This document shows positions 25,458 through 34,611 of a stretch of 64,000 nucleotides of DNA, in pieces; the first letter of the stretch is position 1; each line of letters starts with the position of its first letter. The DNA is from Legionella brunensis (GTDB lineage: Bacteria; Pseudomonadota; Gammaproteobacteria; Legionellales; Legionellaceae). The stretch spans positions 107,784-171,783 of the forward strand of contig NZ_LNXV01000003.1 in assembly GCF_001467025.1 (NCBI RefSeq). The letters are read 5' to 3'. The notes under the pieces were generated by a model. That model did not search any database and had not been told where the DNA came from. It saw only the letters and a list, made by a program, of their open reading frames with translations. The position numbers were made by a program, and so were the translations under genes.

Positions 25458-26192
25458 TTATAAATTGCCAAAATAGGTATTGTATAAGCGTACGAAAGTA
25501 CCGTCTTGGTCTGCAGCTTGAATTTGCTGATTAATCTGCTGAATTAATGCTTTATTTTGTGGCATTGCCATAATAGCCATCCCATCGCCAACTAAGCTTG
25601 CTTTCTCGAAGGTTTTAAATTGACCGCCGCCATTTTCCTCCCAATATTGGGCGGTTGACTCATGAATAAATGCTGCGGCAATAGTGTTTGTACTAAGTGC
25701 GGTAATCACATCTTCAATATCATTGAAAGCTAAAGTCTGAAATAGGCCAGGATAATTAGCATTTAAGTAAGCATAATAAACGCTACCATCTTGCCCTCCT
25801 CGCAAGACGCCAACTGTTTTTCCTGCTAAATCATTAAGGCTAGAGATATTGCTGCTTTGTAAAATTAAAAATTGTCCCTTGCTTAGCATATAGGGTAAGG
25901 AAAAAATATAATTTTTTTCTCTCACTGGCGAAATAACAATACCTCCAATGGCTATATCGATCTCACCGTCATCAAGTGCTGGGAATAATTTATTAAAATC
26001 CATCGGTACCAAAGTACATGTGGTATTCATTTTTTGACAAAGAAGATTAATAAAATCAATATCAAACCCTTCACTTAAAGACATCACAAATGGGGGGTAT
26101 AAAAATACAGTTCCAACTTTAATATCAGCATGGGCTGAAAGAATATTAAACGAAAAGAATAAAGAAAATAATACTGCTTTGATTGATTTCAT
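25458..26192 (-). CDS. Periplasmic amino-acid-binding protein (ABC transporter, family 3)
   Basis: A 244-residue type II periplasmic binding protein with a signal peptide ending near SAHADIKVG. The motif GFDIDFINLLCQKMN and IAIGGIVISPVREKNYIFS are hallmark segments of arginine/lysine/histidine/glutamine binding proteins (ArtJ/HisJ group). The ligand is probably a basic or polar amino acid. No permease or ATPase genes are next to it, so it is an orphan component serving a transporter elsewhere. It lies just upstream of the LepB-like gene on the same strand, but the PmrA promoter between them implies separate transcription. Confidence 0.88.
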   Translation of the reverse strand: MKSIKAVLFSLFFSFNILSAHADIKVGTVFLYPPFVMSLSEGFDIDFINLLCQKMNTTCTLVPMDFNKLFPALDDGEIDIAIGGIVISPVREKNYIFSLPYMLSKGQFLILQSSNISSLNDLAGKTVGVLRGGQDGSVYYAYLNANYPGLFQTLAFNDIEDVITALSTNTIAAAFIHESTAQYWEENGGGQFKTFEKASLVGDGMAIMAMPQNKALIQQINQQIQAADQDGTFVRLYNTYFGNL

Positions 26193-26306
26193 TATCTGTT
26201 ATCCATATGTAATAAAACAATTTATACAGTGGCACTATTCGTTTAAACCCTACATTTTCTAGTTATAAGTGTAGTTGATGTCTCACAATTTTTTTCAAAT
26301 TTAATT

Positions 26307-26645
26307 TTAGTCTACGAGTGTAAAGGGCTTGGCAAGATGTAGTAGCCAAATTAGGACGATTAGGAAAAAGACCTCTGCCAAGATGGGGGTTTGTTTTTTT
26401 TTCGTAAAAACACGATAAAGAAATTTTAAAAAGGCATTAAAAATAAACAATAAAACTGCGGTTAAAAATACAGTGACTAGCGCGATGTAGAGGCAGGGTG
26501 CATTAAAGTAAAACGGCACAAACTGCATATATAATCCTGCACCTTTACGATAGCAAAGAGAAAAAAAGTAATGTTTATCAAGACAAATTAAAATAATTAA
26601 GGCATAAAGTTGTAGGAAATAAGAATTATAAAAAAGTTTATTCAT
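26307..26645 (-). CDS. Small membrane protein of unknown function
   Basis: A 112-residue protein with three hydrophobic segments (about 8-28, 48-75 and 87-106) and a basic loop (FTKKKQ) before the third. Aromatic-rich; no family recognised. The start at 26645 has an AGG site 9 bases upstream. It follows the VipF-like gene by 31 bases on the same strand and could be co-transcribed with it. Confidence 0.65.
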   Translation of the reverse strand: MNKLFYNSYFLQLYALIILICLDKHYFFSLCYRKGAGLYMQFVPFYFNAPCLYIALVTVFLTAVLLFIFNAFLKFLYRVFTKKKQTPILAEVFFLIVLIWLLHLAKPFTLVD

Positions 26646-26676
26646 TTAGCGGACCTGTTATGTCGACCCCGTTTAG

Positions 26677-27549
26677 CTAAATTGCCCAATCATAAACAAG
26701 TTTTTGCAAAGGGATTACCCAGTAATCACTGACATTAACGGTTTTAAAACCATTGCGCAGATAAAGATTGAGTGCATTGCGATTTGACGTCTCAACATCA
26801 AGTGTGAGCATACTCTTCCCAAAGGCTAACGCTTGGTTAATGCAATGAGCCAACATTTCTCCGCCCCACCCTTGTCGTTGATGCTGGGGTAAAATGGCAA
26901 TATCAGAAAAAATAGCACTCTTTGGCTGCCAATGTATGTGTGCTTTACCAACAATGATTTCCTTATAAAGTGCAAGTAACAAGATATAGTCGCTATCATT
27001 TAACAATAAATCAAAACGTCTAGTCATATTTTCTTGTGGCTCAGCAAAGCAAGCTGCATCAATAGCGCACAAGGTAGGAATATCCTCCAAAACAGCTTTG
27101 CGCATAGAAAGTTTTGGAGTAGGAATTAAAATAGGTTCATAGCTTATTCTGTGCATGTGATATTCGCTATTGCGATAAGTAAATCCAAGCTTTGTTAGCC
27201 AAGTTTCATTAATTGTGGCGGGATTAGAAAAGATAAGATTTTTCATGTCTTTAGCAATTAAGAGAGGGAGAATATTACGCAGTAACTGCCTGGCAATACC
27301 TTGCCTTCGATGGGCAGGAGCCACCAGAACGCTTACTTCACAAGCATCTTCATAGAAAAAATAAACACTTAAAAAACCGATTAATTGCCCTTCTTGAAAG
27401 TAAAGCACATTATTATCTGTTGGGCGTTTCTGAACTAATAAATGATCATAGAGGGTTGGAGTGCCGCCATCCTGTTCGCGGCATAACATAGTTAGATCAT
27501 GTACAGCTTTTAATTGGTTATTATCAAGTTGGTTATTGCAAATGATCAT
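26677..27549 (-). CDS. vipF: Double GNAT acetyltransferase, VipF-like effector
   Basis: Two tandem GNAT domains in 290 residues. The N-terminal one (about 1-135) has the acetyl-CoA loop VSVLVAPAHRRQGIARQLL, the C-terminal one (about 145-290) SDIAILPQHQRQGWGGEML followed by LDVETSNRNALNLYLRNGF. Length and the two-domain layout match VipF of L. pneumophila (286 aa), a Dot/Icm effector conserved across the genus and reported to affect eIF3. The neighbouring permease and DUF155 genes are also in the order I recall for lpg0103-lpg0107. An ordinary double GNAT enzyme remains possible. No PmrA box was seen. Confidence 0.75.
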   Translation of the reverse strand: MIICNNQLDNNQLKAVHDLTMLCREQDGGTPTLYDHLLVQKRPTDNNVLYFQEGQLIGFLSVYFFYEDACEVSVLVAPAHRRQGIARQLLRNILPLLIAKDMKNLIFSNPATINETWLTKLGFTYRNSEYHMHRISYEPILIPTPKLSMRKAVLEDIPTLCAIDAACFAEPQENMTRRFDLLLNDSDYILLLALYKEIIVGKAHIHWQPKSAIFSDIAILPQHQRQGWGGEMLAHCINQALAFGKSMLTLDVETSNRNALNLYLRNGFKTVNVSDYWVIPLQKLVYDWAI

Positions 27550-27631
27550 GATTTTTTCTTCTTAAATAAATTAAAGTATTGCATAGATTTGATAAATTTT
27601 TTTACATTTTTCAGTTAATTGTTCAATGTCT

Positions 27632-28930
27632 TTATTGAATAGAGAAAAAGATCATAAATAACAAGCTTAAAATAAATAATAATGGGTTAATCGGTTGGCG
27701 CGTAACCAGTTTTAGTAGGGTGTAAAGAATGATGCCCCCACCGATACCATCAGCAATAGAGGAGGTGAAAGGAATTAACATGATGGTGACCATGCAGGGA
27801 GCAATTTCCGTAAAGTCAGTTAATTGCAAATCTACTAAATGTTTCATCATGCTGCATGCAACATACAGAAGTGCTGGACCTACCGCATAACTTGGGATCA
27901 TTTGGGCAAGGGGGAAAAAGAACAACATTAGAATAAAGCCTGCCGCAACGACTAAAGCAGTTAAGCCACTGCGCCCTCCTGCCTCAATGCCTGCGGCTGA
28001 TTCGATGTAGGGTGAAGTACTCGCAGAACCTAAAAGCCCGGCAAGTGCTGAGGCTGCTGCATCAGCAGTAAGGCTCCTGCTTAATCGCTGCTGATAGTCT
28101 TCTGCATCTTTAAAAACAGTGCGATTAAGTAAGCCAATCAGTGTACCGGTAGCATCAAAAACGGCAATTAGAAAAAAAGTAAAGGTCGCTTTAATGGCGG
28201 CAAGAGTATTAAGGCCTGAAAAATCAAGTTTAAGAAAAGTGGCATCCATTGACGGAGGGAGGGCGATGATACCACGCCATGGGGTTAATCCTAGCAACAG
28301 GCTAAGGATGCTAATAGTTAAAATGCCTAAAATAATGGCGGCGGGGACGCCGTAATAATCTAAAATTAAAATGACTAAAAAACCTAGAATAAATAAACCA
28401 ATCTGTGGGGTGGCAAGATTGCCTAGTCCCATTAAAGTATAGGGATCACTCACGATTAGTTGATTGGTTTTTAATGCGATTAACGCGATAAGCAAACTGA
28501 TTCCGATAAGTATGGCAATTTGCAGATTATGAGGAATGGATTCGATTAATAAGCGTCTTAAGCCAGTAAGGCTGAGTGCTAAAAATAAGATGCCGGAAAT
28601 AAAAACCATGGCAAGTGCATGTTGCCAATTGATACCCATTCCCTGAACTACTCCGTAAGTAAAATAAATATTTAAGGCCATGCCAGGTGCAATACCAATG
28701 GGTGTATTAGCGAGTATCCCTGTGAGCGCGCAGGCAAACGCTGTTACTATGCATGTGGCGGTAAACACTGCACCTTGATCCATACCTGCCTGATGCAATA
28801 AAGAGGGGTTAACAAAGGCAATATAAGCCATTGTTAAAAAAGTGGTTACACCAGCTAGGATCTCCGTTTTTAAGGAAGATTGGCTCAGAAAACGGGATTG
28901 TAAGCGGTTCATAGAGTTGCTCAAAGGCAA
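27632..28930 (-). CDS. NCS2-family purine permease (AzgA/GhxP group)
   Basis: Proton-coupled importer for hypoxanthine, guanine or adenine. The 432-residue protein has 12-14 hydrophobic segments. Marks: FLTMAYIAFVNPSLL in the first helix, GIAPGMALNIYFTYGVV (the AzgA family GxxPGMALNAY motif), LFDATGTLIGL-type FDATGTLIGLLNR, and STSPYIESAAGIEAGGRSGLT, which is the substrate-binding segment shared by all adenine/hypoxanthine permeases. A start at 28912 (MNRL) is also possible. It is followed by the VipF gene on the same strand, 82 bases apart. Confidence 0.92.
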   Translation of the reverse strand: MPLSNSMNRLQSRFLSQSSLKTEILAGVTTFLTMAYIAFVNPSLLHQAGMDQGAVFTATCIVTAFACALTGILANTPIGIAPGMALNIYFTYGVVQGMGINWQHALAMVFISGILFLALSLTGLRRLLIESIPHNLQIAILIGISLLIALIALKTNQLIVSDPYTLMGLGNLATPQIGLFILGFLVILILDYYGVPAAIILGILTISILSLLLGLTPWRGIIALPPSMDATFLKLDFSGLNTLAAIKATFTFFLIAVFDATGTLIGLLNRTVFKDAEDYQQRLSRSLTADAAASALAGLLGSASTSPYIESAAGIEAGGRSGLTALVVAAGFILMLFFFPLAQMIPSYAVGPALLYVACSMMKHLVDLQLTDFTEIAPCMVTIMLIPFTSSIADGIGGGIILYTLLKLVTRQPINPLLFILSLLFMIFFSIQ

Positions 28931-29030
28931 AAGTTGATCCTACAAAAGTTAGAGGAAGCTTGCAATCTCTGGATATCCGAATAATTACGCCCCGCGTTTG
29001 AACCATCCCTCAAATCTTATTACGTATCCA

Positions 29031-29381
29031 TTATAAATTTAGTAACTTGTATCCTTCTTTTTTCAACTCACTTTCAGCCAATTCAAATGCCTCTTTCCGC
29101 GAGATAGAAGGGGCTTGTTTTCGATATTCTCTTGCTTTTTTTGCAAGTGGATGATTAGGGTCACGATTGTATGCAGTATCAAACGCAATATTGGCCTCTC
29201 TCTCCTTTGCTCTATAAAATTTAGGGTTATACATATTCTCTCCTAAGTGACTAATAAAATACCATGTCGTTTCATTTACAGGCGACTGGGTCAAATTAAT
29301 TGCATGCCCTCTCTCATAAATCCTATAATTTTTGTGGTAAAGAGCCACGGATTGAAAGTCTGTTTGAGCGAAAAACATCAT
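29031..29381 (-). CDS. Small hypothetical protein
   Basis: A 116-residue soluble protein without recognised domains. The C-terminal half is basic and helical (NPKFYRAKEREANIAFDTAYNRDPNHPLAKKAREYRKQ) in short stretches, ending in FELAESELKKEGYKLLNL, which could be a single helical-repeat hairpin. The first residues are aromatic and polar. It lies between the purine permease and an oppositely oriented SDR gene. Coding is supported by length and codon pattern only. Confidence 0.5.
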   Translation of the reverse strand: MMFFAQTDFQSVALYHKNYRIYERGHAINLTQSPVNETTWYFISHLGENMYNPKFYRAKEREANIAFDTAYNRDPNHPLAKKAREYRKQAPSISRKEAFELAESELKKEGYKLLNL

Positions 29382-29543
29382 ATGTTATTTAAGTTGCGAA
29401 TATTGTCAAACAATTTGCTGCTGAACAATCAGTGATTTATCGCTATCAAGAGCTGCTCTTTCAGTATTTGTGTGAAAAATCCCCAAGGCTTCCGGCATGA
29501 AGAATGCTTTATCTCGAACATCCAATCAAAGAGAGAGGATAAA

Positions 29544-30296
29544 ATGGCAAAAAAACTTGAAGGAAAGGTTGCAGTTATCACTGGCGGCAGTAGTGGAATT
29601 GGCTTTGCAATTGCAAAGCTATTTGTGGAAGAAGGAGCCTATGTTTTTATCACAGGTCTTGAGAAACTTGAGTTAAAAAAAGCAAAAAAAGTCATTGGTA
29701 AACGTGTTTCAGTTATACAAGGTGATGTTATGAATCTTGCTGACATTGACGATTTATATAAAACCGTAATGAAGAAAAAAGGACAGTTAGATATTGTTAT
29801 TGCTAATGCAGGTTTTGTGGAGCGTTGCCTTACGGAAAATGTAACGCAGGCTCACTTTGATAAAACGTTTAATACTAATGCGCGGGGTGTATTTTTTACT
29901 GTGCAAAAGGCAATCCCATGTATGAAAGATGGTGGAACCATTGTGCTTATCTCTTCAGGTTTACATATGAAAGGGGTTCCAGAGCATGCTACATATGCGG
30001 CCACTAAAGCTGCAATTCGTTCTTTTGCCAGAACCTGGGCTAATGAATTTAAAGATAAGGGCATTCGTGTAAACACACTAAGTCCTGGACTTATCGACAC
30101 ACCTATTATTTACAGTCAGTTTCCAAATAAGGATGATGCTGAAAATGCAAAAGCCGCTTTTGCCCAAATTACCCCACTTGGGCGCATTGGCCGACCAGAA
30201 GAAATTGCAGTGGCTGCTTTATTCTTAGCTTCTGATGACAGTAGTTTTAGTACAGGAATTGATCTCGTTGCAGACGGCGGAGCCACCCAAGTTTGA
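29544..30296 (+). CDS. Short-chain dehydrogenase/reductase
   Basis: A classical SDR of 250 residues: dinucleotide motif TGGSSGIGFAIAKL, NAG motif IANAGFVERC, Ser in VLISSGLHMKG, catalytic YAATKAA and the C-terminal IDLVADGGATQV. Family members reduce ketones or oxidise alcohols with NAD(P)H. The start is the ATG at 29544 behind GAGAGAGGATAAA; the frame is open further upstream to 29472 but the family begins at KKLEGKVAVITGG. It stands alone; substrate not predictable. Confidence 0.88.
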   Translation: MAKKLEGKVAVITGGSSGIGFAIAKLFVEEGAYVFITGLEKLELKKAKKVIGKRVSVIQGDVMNLADIDDLYKTVMKKKGQLDIVIANAGFVERCLTENVTQAHFDKTFNTNARGVFFTVQKAIPCMKDGGTIVLISSGLHMKGVPEHATYAATKAAIRSFARTWANEFKDKGIRVNTLSPGLIDTPIIYSQFPNKDDAENAKAAFAQITPLGRIGRPEEIAVAALFLASDDSSFSTGIDLVADGGATQV

Positions 30297-30356
30297 GTAA
30301 CTTGCAGTAGCGGTATTTGCATTTTGCAAGATTCACTAATGCTTGGTATGTTTAAA

Positions 30357-31163
30357 TTAGAAATGAATATTCAGCACGGCAAAAATAATTTCTATCGTAA
30401 TTAATACAATAATAATGATTTCCAAACTATGGGAATGACGAGTTTCCAGGTAGCCATGGAACATGTCAAAGATTTCATTAAGTGTGTCCAAGCGATGATT
30501 AATGGCATTAACTCGTCGCTGAATATGTAAATAGCGTTCCATCATCGTATAGTATTCTTCAAGTGTTGGGTGCTGCCAGAAATATTTGGGATGATAAAGG
30601 AAATTACTGATCAAATTCATCTCACTCTTGGCGCCTAAAATTTCGCCAATCACCTGGCGTATTTGATTGCGGGTTACAGGCATTTCTCCCTTGTTAGAGA
30701 GACTTTGAATCATTGGATTGTACTTTTCGATAAGAGCTTCGATAATTGTTTCGAAATACTGCAATTTTACTGACTGTGAAAATCCATAAGAGAAGCTTAA
30801 TTTTAATTCATCACTGTCGGCATCTATTGTTAAACAATCGACATCAAAAAAATCGTGTGGTTCTATTGCTATTTTATCGCCAATTTTATAACTGAACTCA
30901 TCTCGAACTAAAAAAGTTATTAATTTGTCACCAAAAGGGCGAATGATATCGAGATAGGTGCTAATTTGATATCGTTTTATTCCCCAAGAGACCACAGTTC
31001 CATTTTTAAAAACAAAAACTAGCGTATTGCTTGCGTCACAATGACTTAATTTTAAGACGTCACGTGAGCGAACAGAACTATAGCCAATCAATGTATTTTT
31101 GAAGTGTGTATCAAGACGCGTTAAATCTATTGAGCTGGCAATGCAATAACTTAAGCATTCCAT
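30357..31163 (-). CDS. ravC: RMD1/DUF155-family protein, RavC-like effector candidate
   Basis: A 268-residue protein of the RMND1/Sif2 (DUF155) family: VFVFKNGTVVSWGIKR, DCLTIDADSDELKLSFSYGFSQSVKLQYFE and PKYFWQHPTLEEYYTMMERYL are typical, with a C-terminal helix hairpin ending in a membrane anchor (LEIIIIVLITIEIIFAVLNI). In eukaryotes the family sits in mitochondria (RMND1). In Legionella a protein of this family at this place, a few genes from VipF, is the conserved effector RavC (lpg0107); this synteny is from memory. A C-terminal membrane anchor is also how DUF155 proteins are usually built. Confidence 0.7.
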   Translation of the reverse strand: MECLSYCIASSIDLTRLDTHFKNTLIGYSSVRSRDVLKLSHCDASNTLVFVFKNGTVVSWGIKRYQISTYLDIIRPFGDKLITFLVRDEFSYKIGDKIAIEPHDFFDVDCLTIDADSDELKLSFSYGFSQSVKLQYFETIIEALIEKYNPMIQSLSNKGEMPVTRNQIRQVIGEILGAKSEMNLISNFLYHPKYFWQHPTLEEYYTMMERYLHIQRRVNAINHRLDTLNEIFDMFHGYLETRHSHSLEIIIIVLITIEIIFAVLNIHF

Positions 31164-31191
31164 GATTTATAACCTTTGCTGTTTTATCACC

Positions 31192-31214
31192 CGTGATATT
31201 TTGCAAATATCACG
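31192..31214. promoter_or_regulatory. Palindrome in the leader of the DUF155 gene
   Basis: CGTGATATTT (31192-31201) and AAATATCACG (31205-31214) form a perfect 10-bp inverted repeat around three bases, 28 bases upstream of the DUF155 start and downstream of a TATAAT (minus strand) near 31241. It could be an operator, perhaps for the adjacent HTH protein, or a leader hairpin; no T tract follows. Confidence 0.5.
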
Positions 31215-31256
31215 AGCATTTATCGTAACTAAGATTATAACCCAACCCTTGCAAGA

Positions 31257-31526
31257 CTACACGCTTTCTGTAGTTTCTCGTCCTGGATAAGCTTTTTTTC
31301 TATCCGTTGCGCCACTTAACCAATTGGGACAAACTTCTAGTACCTCTGCTATTTTATCCAGCTGCTCTGGGGATGGTAACAAATGACCAAAAATCATGGC
31401 ATTTGCCAAATGGCGAGTAACACCGAACACCTTAGCTACAGCTTTAGTTTTCTCTGCCAGTTCTTCTGGGAAGCCCAACAAAGATAACTCCCGATTAAAG
31501 CGTTGTGAAAATACTTTACTGTTCAC
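31257..31526 (-). CDS. Small XRE-like helix-turn-helix protein
   Basis: An 89-residue protein with one predicted HTH: FNRELSLLGFPEE, KTKAVAKVFGVTRHLANAMIFGHLLPSPEQLDKIAEVLEVCPNWLSG, where helices two and three (VAKVFGVTRHLANAMIFG) form the HTH and the rest the dimerising helix, as in Cro/CI and transposon or phage repressors. It lies directly upstream of the DUF155 gene on the same strand, with a palindrome between them. It may control that gene or be a leftover from a mobile element. Confidence 0.75.
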   Translation of the reverse strand: MNSKVFSQRFNRELSLLGFPEELAEKTKAVAKVFGVTRHLANAMIFGHLLPSPEQLDKIAEVLEVCPNWLSGATDRKKAYPGRETTESV

Positions 31527-31798
31527 CTTTCACTCCATGAAAAAAAATCCTACTATCAGCAAATTAGCTGACCCCACTACCCGTCAATCCTTGATACAGG
31601 TAAATCTGTTATAACTTATTTTTTTATCGCCGCAAAGTATTTTCTATGATTTTAAAAACAATTAGTTACCGTTTGAGAATTTATTGTCTAAAGGTCTTCC
31701 ATATCCTACTAAGCAAGAAGTATTTAAAGGATTGGAAGAGTTTCAAAAAGTAGGCGAAGAATTTTCTTCGCAACAGAAGAAATGCAAAATAAAAATTA
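31527..31798. other. Intergenic region with no convincing gene
   Basis: About 270 bases. A frame from a TTG at 31684 could encode 67 residues on the plus strand, but its 3' part runs through the terminator and the end of the outer-membrane protein gene, and it has no ribosome site. I regard it as non-coding. Confidence 0.5.
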
Positions 31799-31827
31799 GG
31801 AGAGGAAGCGGATTATGCTCCTCTCTT
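31790..31827 (-). terminator. Rho-independent terminator of the outer-membrane protein gene
   Basis: On the minus strand AGAGAGGAGC pairs with GCTTCCTCTCCT (one bulge) around an 8-base loop and is followed by AATTTTTATTTT. It lies 17 bases after the stop of the barrel protein gene. Confidence 0.75.
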
Positions 31828-31842
31828 AATTTTCTCCACATG

Positions 31843-32634
31843 CTAGGCGGTATATTTAAATTCGACAAAAACCTGATTTGCTTTTAGGCGACCGGACCAA
31901 GGTGTTGAAGTCGCAAAACCGTCACTATTAGTATAGACGGTAGATGGGCCATTAAATTTACCTCCATCGTAATAACGATAACCGGCATCAACACTCAGAT
32001 GGCTTTGCGAAGGTCGAAAGTTAAAACCTGCTGACGCTTGCCAGGCAAAACTATTTTTATCAGTTGGGCCGCCAATACTAGTTGTCGAACCAATCGGCAC
32101 ACCGGCAACATTGACTGTACCTACAGTATGAAAGTCTCGCACCTCGTTGTGTGCAAAACCGATACCACCGCCAATAAAAGGATTTAATGAAATACTGGCG
32201 AAATTAGCCCAGGCTTGTGCGGGATGCAAAAAACCATTGATTAGCAAAGCACGATTACTTAAGCTGAAAAAACGAGTCCTTTCGCTTCCCGTAAAGCCTG
32301 GCGTACCGGAAGTAGCAGGAGGTGAGCTTTGAAATTTTTGATAATCAAAAACCTCATGATTAAGATAACTTAAACTGATATCAATATACTGATGGACTTG
32401 CTTACCAAGAGCAAAAGTATAAAACCCCCTGTCACCAAGATCAGCATCATAACCTTGCGAAGAAAAATCCCAGAAGGCGGGATTTGGATTATCGATGCCT
32501 GGCTTTTCGGTCCAGGAATAGCCAGTACCAATGGAAGCAAACCAGGGATAAGTCGTAATCACTTCTCCCATTGTTCCTGCATGTAAAGAAAGTGATGAAA
32601 TATATAAAGCAACTAAACCTAATTTTTTATTCAT
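31843..32634 (-). CDS. Outer-membrane beta-barrel protein
   Basis: A 263-residue protein with a signal peptide (MNKKLGLVALYISSLSLHAG) and alternating polar/aromatic strands ending in FVEFKYTA, as in small eight-stranded barrels of the OmpA/OprF-N or OmpW-like type. Features: PWFASIGTGYSW first strand, NPFIGGGIGFAHNEV and DAGYRYYDGGKF late strands. This kind of barrel is common in Legionella and its role (porin, adhesion, serum resistance) is not predictable. A terminator follows. Confidence 0.82.
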   Translation of the reverse strand: MNKKLGLVALYISSLSLHAGTMGEVITTYPWFASIGTGYSWTEKPGIDNPNPAFWDFSSQGYDADLGDRGFYTFALGKQVHQYIDISLSYLNHEVFDYQKFQSSPPATSGTPGFTGSERTRFFSLSNRALLINGFLHPAQAWANFASISLNPFIGGGIGFAHNEVRDFHTVGTVNVAGVPIGSTTSIGGPTDKNSFAWQASAGFNFRPSQSHLSVDAGYRYYDGGKFNGPSTVYTNSDGFATSTPWSGRLKANQVFVEFKYTA

Positions 32635-32723
32635 AATAATCTCCTTTTATGATTCTTACGATTAACAAATAGTTCATTTATCCTCTCGAGGATATTTTAT
32701 GGAGTCTATCATACAAGTTCTTG

Positions 32724-32870
32724 TTAAATATTAAATTTTTTTAAATACTCATTCATCACTCTTTCGTTAGCTACTGATCCTGATTGTACCAATTCTTCAA
32801 CTTTAGATTGAATATCGTTAGCAGGTTGTAAATAAGTTAATAAGAATTTTTCCTTAATCACAGGATGCAT
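32724..32870 (-). CDS. Possible 48-aa small protein or gene remnant
   Basis: A short frame starting ATG at 32870, with GAGGG seven bases upstream, encodes a 48-residue helical peptide (starts MHPVIKEKFLLTYLQPANDI, ends YLKKFNI). The frame is open a further 16 codons upstream with readable sequence (TGSRGYR before the Met), so it may also be the tail of a decayed larger gene. No family recognised. Confidence 0.35.
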   Translation of the reverse strand: MHPVIKEKFLLTYLQPANDIQSKVEELVQSGSVANERVMNEYLKKFNI

Positions 32871-33114
32871 CCTATACCCTCGTGATCCGGTTTTAAACTC
32901 GTTAGGGTGCTTAAATCAAATAGGTCCCCATATTAGCGGGCTTCCTAAGCATTATTTCATAATACCCAGGATTCATTCCTTTATGCTAGTCGACATAAAT
33001 TTATCTCGTAATGCTCCTTTTAACGAAGGAATTATGTTAGCAATTACTGTACTTAAGTAAATGCATATCTTTGTTTTTACTGTGATTATTTAATCTAAAG
33101 AAATAAATTGATTG
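32871..33114. other. Intergenic region
   Basis: About 245 AT-rich bases between the small ORF and the gcv operon terminator. Only very short frames are present; I see no RNA gene or regulatory site I can support. Confidence 0.5.
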
Positions 33115-33145
33115 GGGATAAAGCCGCTTTGAGTAGCTTTATCCC
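33115..33145 (-). terminator. Terminator of the gcv operon
   Basis: GGGATAAAGC (33115-33124) and GCTTTATCCC (33136-33145) form a perfect 10-bp stem with an 11-base loop just after the gcvPB stop on the minus strand. The T tract is weak (CAATCAATTTATTT). Confidence 0.65.
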
Positions 33146-33156
33146 GGCGATAGCAA

Positions 33157-34611
33157 TTAGCCCTTGTCGCTAAAATAATTCAAATTCAACTCTCGCGCTG
33201 CTTTAACATCATCTAAGCGTTTCACAGGTAAATTATGAGGGGCTTCTTTTAGTAAGTCAGGATTATTTTGTACTTCCGTTCGAATAGTTTGCATGGTGCT
33301 AATAAAACCATCCAACTCCTCTTTGCATTCAGTTTCAGTAGGTTCAATAAGCAAGCACTCAGGCACCAATAGTGGAAAATAAGTCGTTGGTGCATGAAAA
33401 CCATAATCCAATAAACGTTTTGCTAAATCCATTGCAGTAATGCCATGGAGTTTTTTCTCCTGACTTAGAGTTAAAATGAATTCATGTGTTGCTCGTCTGT
33501 CAGGATAGGCAGCACTAAAACCAATTCGTTGTAGCTCCGCGAGCAAATAGTTTGCGTTTAGCGTAGCAAATTCAGAAACACGTAATAACCCTTCTTTCCC
33601 TAAAACACGAATATAGAAATAAGCACGTAATAAAATACCGGCATTACCCATGAAGCAAGACAAACGTCCAATGCTTTGCGGATAATCACTTCGCGTTGCC
33701 CAGCGATAATTATTTTCTTCTTTAATGACTGCGGGTAGTGGTAAATAAGGTTGCAAACGTTTGCTAACGGCCACAGGACCAGCTCCGGGACCACCTCCAC
33801 CATGAGGTGTAGCAAAAGTTTTATGCAAGTTTAAATGCATCACATCAAAACCCATATCTCCGGGACGGACTCTACCTAAGATGGCATTTAAATTGGCACC
33901 ATCGTAATAAAGTAGTCCTCCTGCTTGATGCACAATTTGAGCAATCTCTTTAATTTGGCGCATGAATAACCCTAAAGTTGATGGGTTTGTTAGCATGATA
34001 CCGGCTGTTTTAGGGCCTACTTTACTGCGCAATTCTTCCAGATCAATGTCACCATCTTTTGCCGTTGTAAGCTCAATAACCTTAAATCCGCACATGACTG
34101 CAGATGCTGGATTCGTACCGTGTGCGGCATCTGGAATTAGCATTTCATCACGCAGCGTATCGCCTCGAGATTGATGATAAGCTTTTATCATCGCTACACC
34201 AGCAAACTCACCTTGTGAGCCTGCCATCGGTGTTAAAGAAACACCTGGCATGCCGGTTATCTCTGCTAAATAGCCTTGCAATTCATGAAGAATTTGCAAA
34301 AATCCCTGGCTTGCTTTTTCAGGTGCAAGAGGATGGCGTTGGAGGAATCCAGGCTTTGATGCAGCATTATGGATACCCCGTGGATTGTATTTCATAGTGC
34401 ATGAACCCAAGGGGTAAAAATTAGTATCGATTGAAAAATTAAGCTGCGACAAACCTGTAAAATGACGAATGACTTGGAGTTCCGAACAAGCTGGCAGACG
34501 CGCAGCAGCTTTGCGTAAAAATTGAGAAGGAATCGCTAATTGCTCTGCTGCTTCTCCAGGCATCTGTGCGGTGGCTTTTCTGGTTATTTGTGAGCGTTCA
34601 AAGATCAACAT
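33157..34611 (-). CDS. gcvPB: Glycine dehydrogenase (decarboxylating) subunit 2
   Basis: PLP-bearing half of the P protein of the glycine cleavage system. The 484-residue protein has the PLP lysine in [18 protein letters not shown], with NPSTLGLF and [11 protein letters not shown] of the aminotransferase fold. I start at the ATG at 34611 ([13 protein letters not shown]), which overlaps the YciI stop by 7 bases; a longer frame to 34656 would lie inside yciI. Together with gcvPA it forms the two-subunit P protein found in Gram-positives and many Legionella-type bacteria instead of one 950-residue chain. Confidence 0.95.
   Translation of the reverse strand: MLIFERSQITRKATAQMPGEAAEQLAIPSQFLRKAAARLPACSELQVIRHFTGLSQLNFSIDTNFYPLGSCTMKYNPRGIHNAASKPGFLQRHPLAPEKASQGFLQILHELQGYLAEITGMPGVSLTPMAGSQGEFAGVAMIKAYHQSRGDTLRDEMLIPDAAHGTNPASAVMCGFKVIELTTAKDGDIDLEELRSKVGPKTAGIMLTNPSTLGLFMRQIKEIAQIVHQAGGLLYYDGANLNAILGRVRPGDMGFDVMHLNLHKTFATPHGGGGPGAGPVAVSKRLQPYLPLPAVIKEENNYRWATRSDYPQSIGRLSCFMGNAGILLRAYFYIRVLGKEGLLRVSEFATLNANYLLAELQRIGFSAAYPDRRATHEFILTLSQEKKLHGITAMDLAKRLLDYGFHAPTTYFPLLVPECLLIEPTETECKEELDGFISTMQTIRTEVQNNPDLLKEAPHNLPVKRLDDVKAARELNLNYFSDKG

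Noticed and set aside
28809..29006. 65-residue minus-strand frame at the start of the purine permease gene
   Set aside because: It overlaps the permease N terminus in another frame and has no sensible composition; treated as a shadow.
31257..31526. Prophage remnant marked by the small HTH protein
   Set aside because: No integrase, attachment site or other phage gene is nearby.
31684..31887. 67-residue plus-strand frame
   Set aside because: TTG start without a ribosome site; it runs through the terminator and the end of the minus-strand outer-membrane gene.
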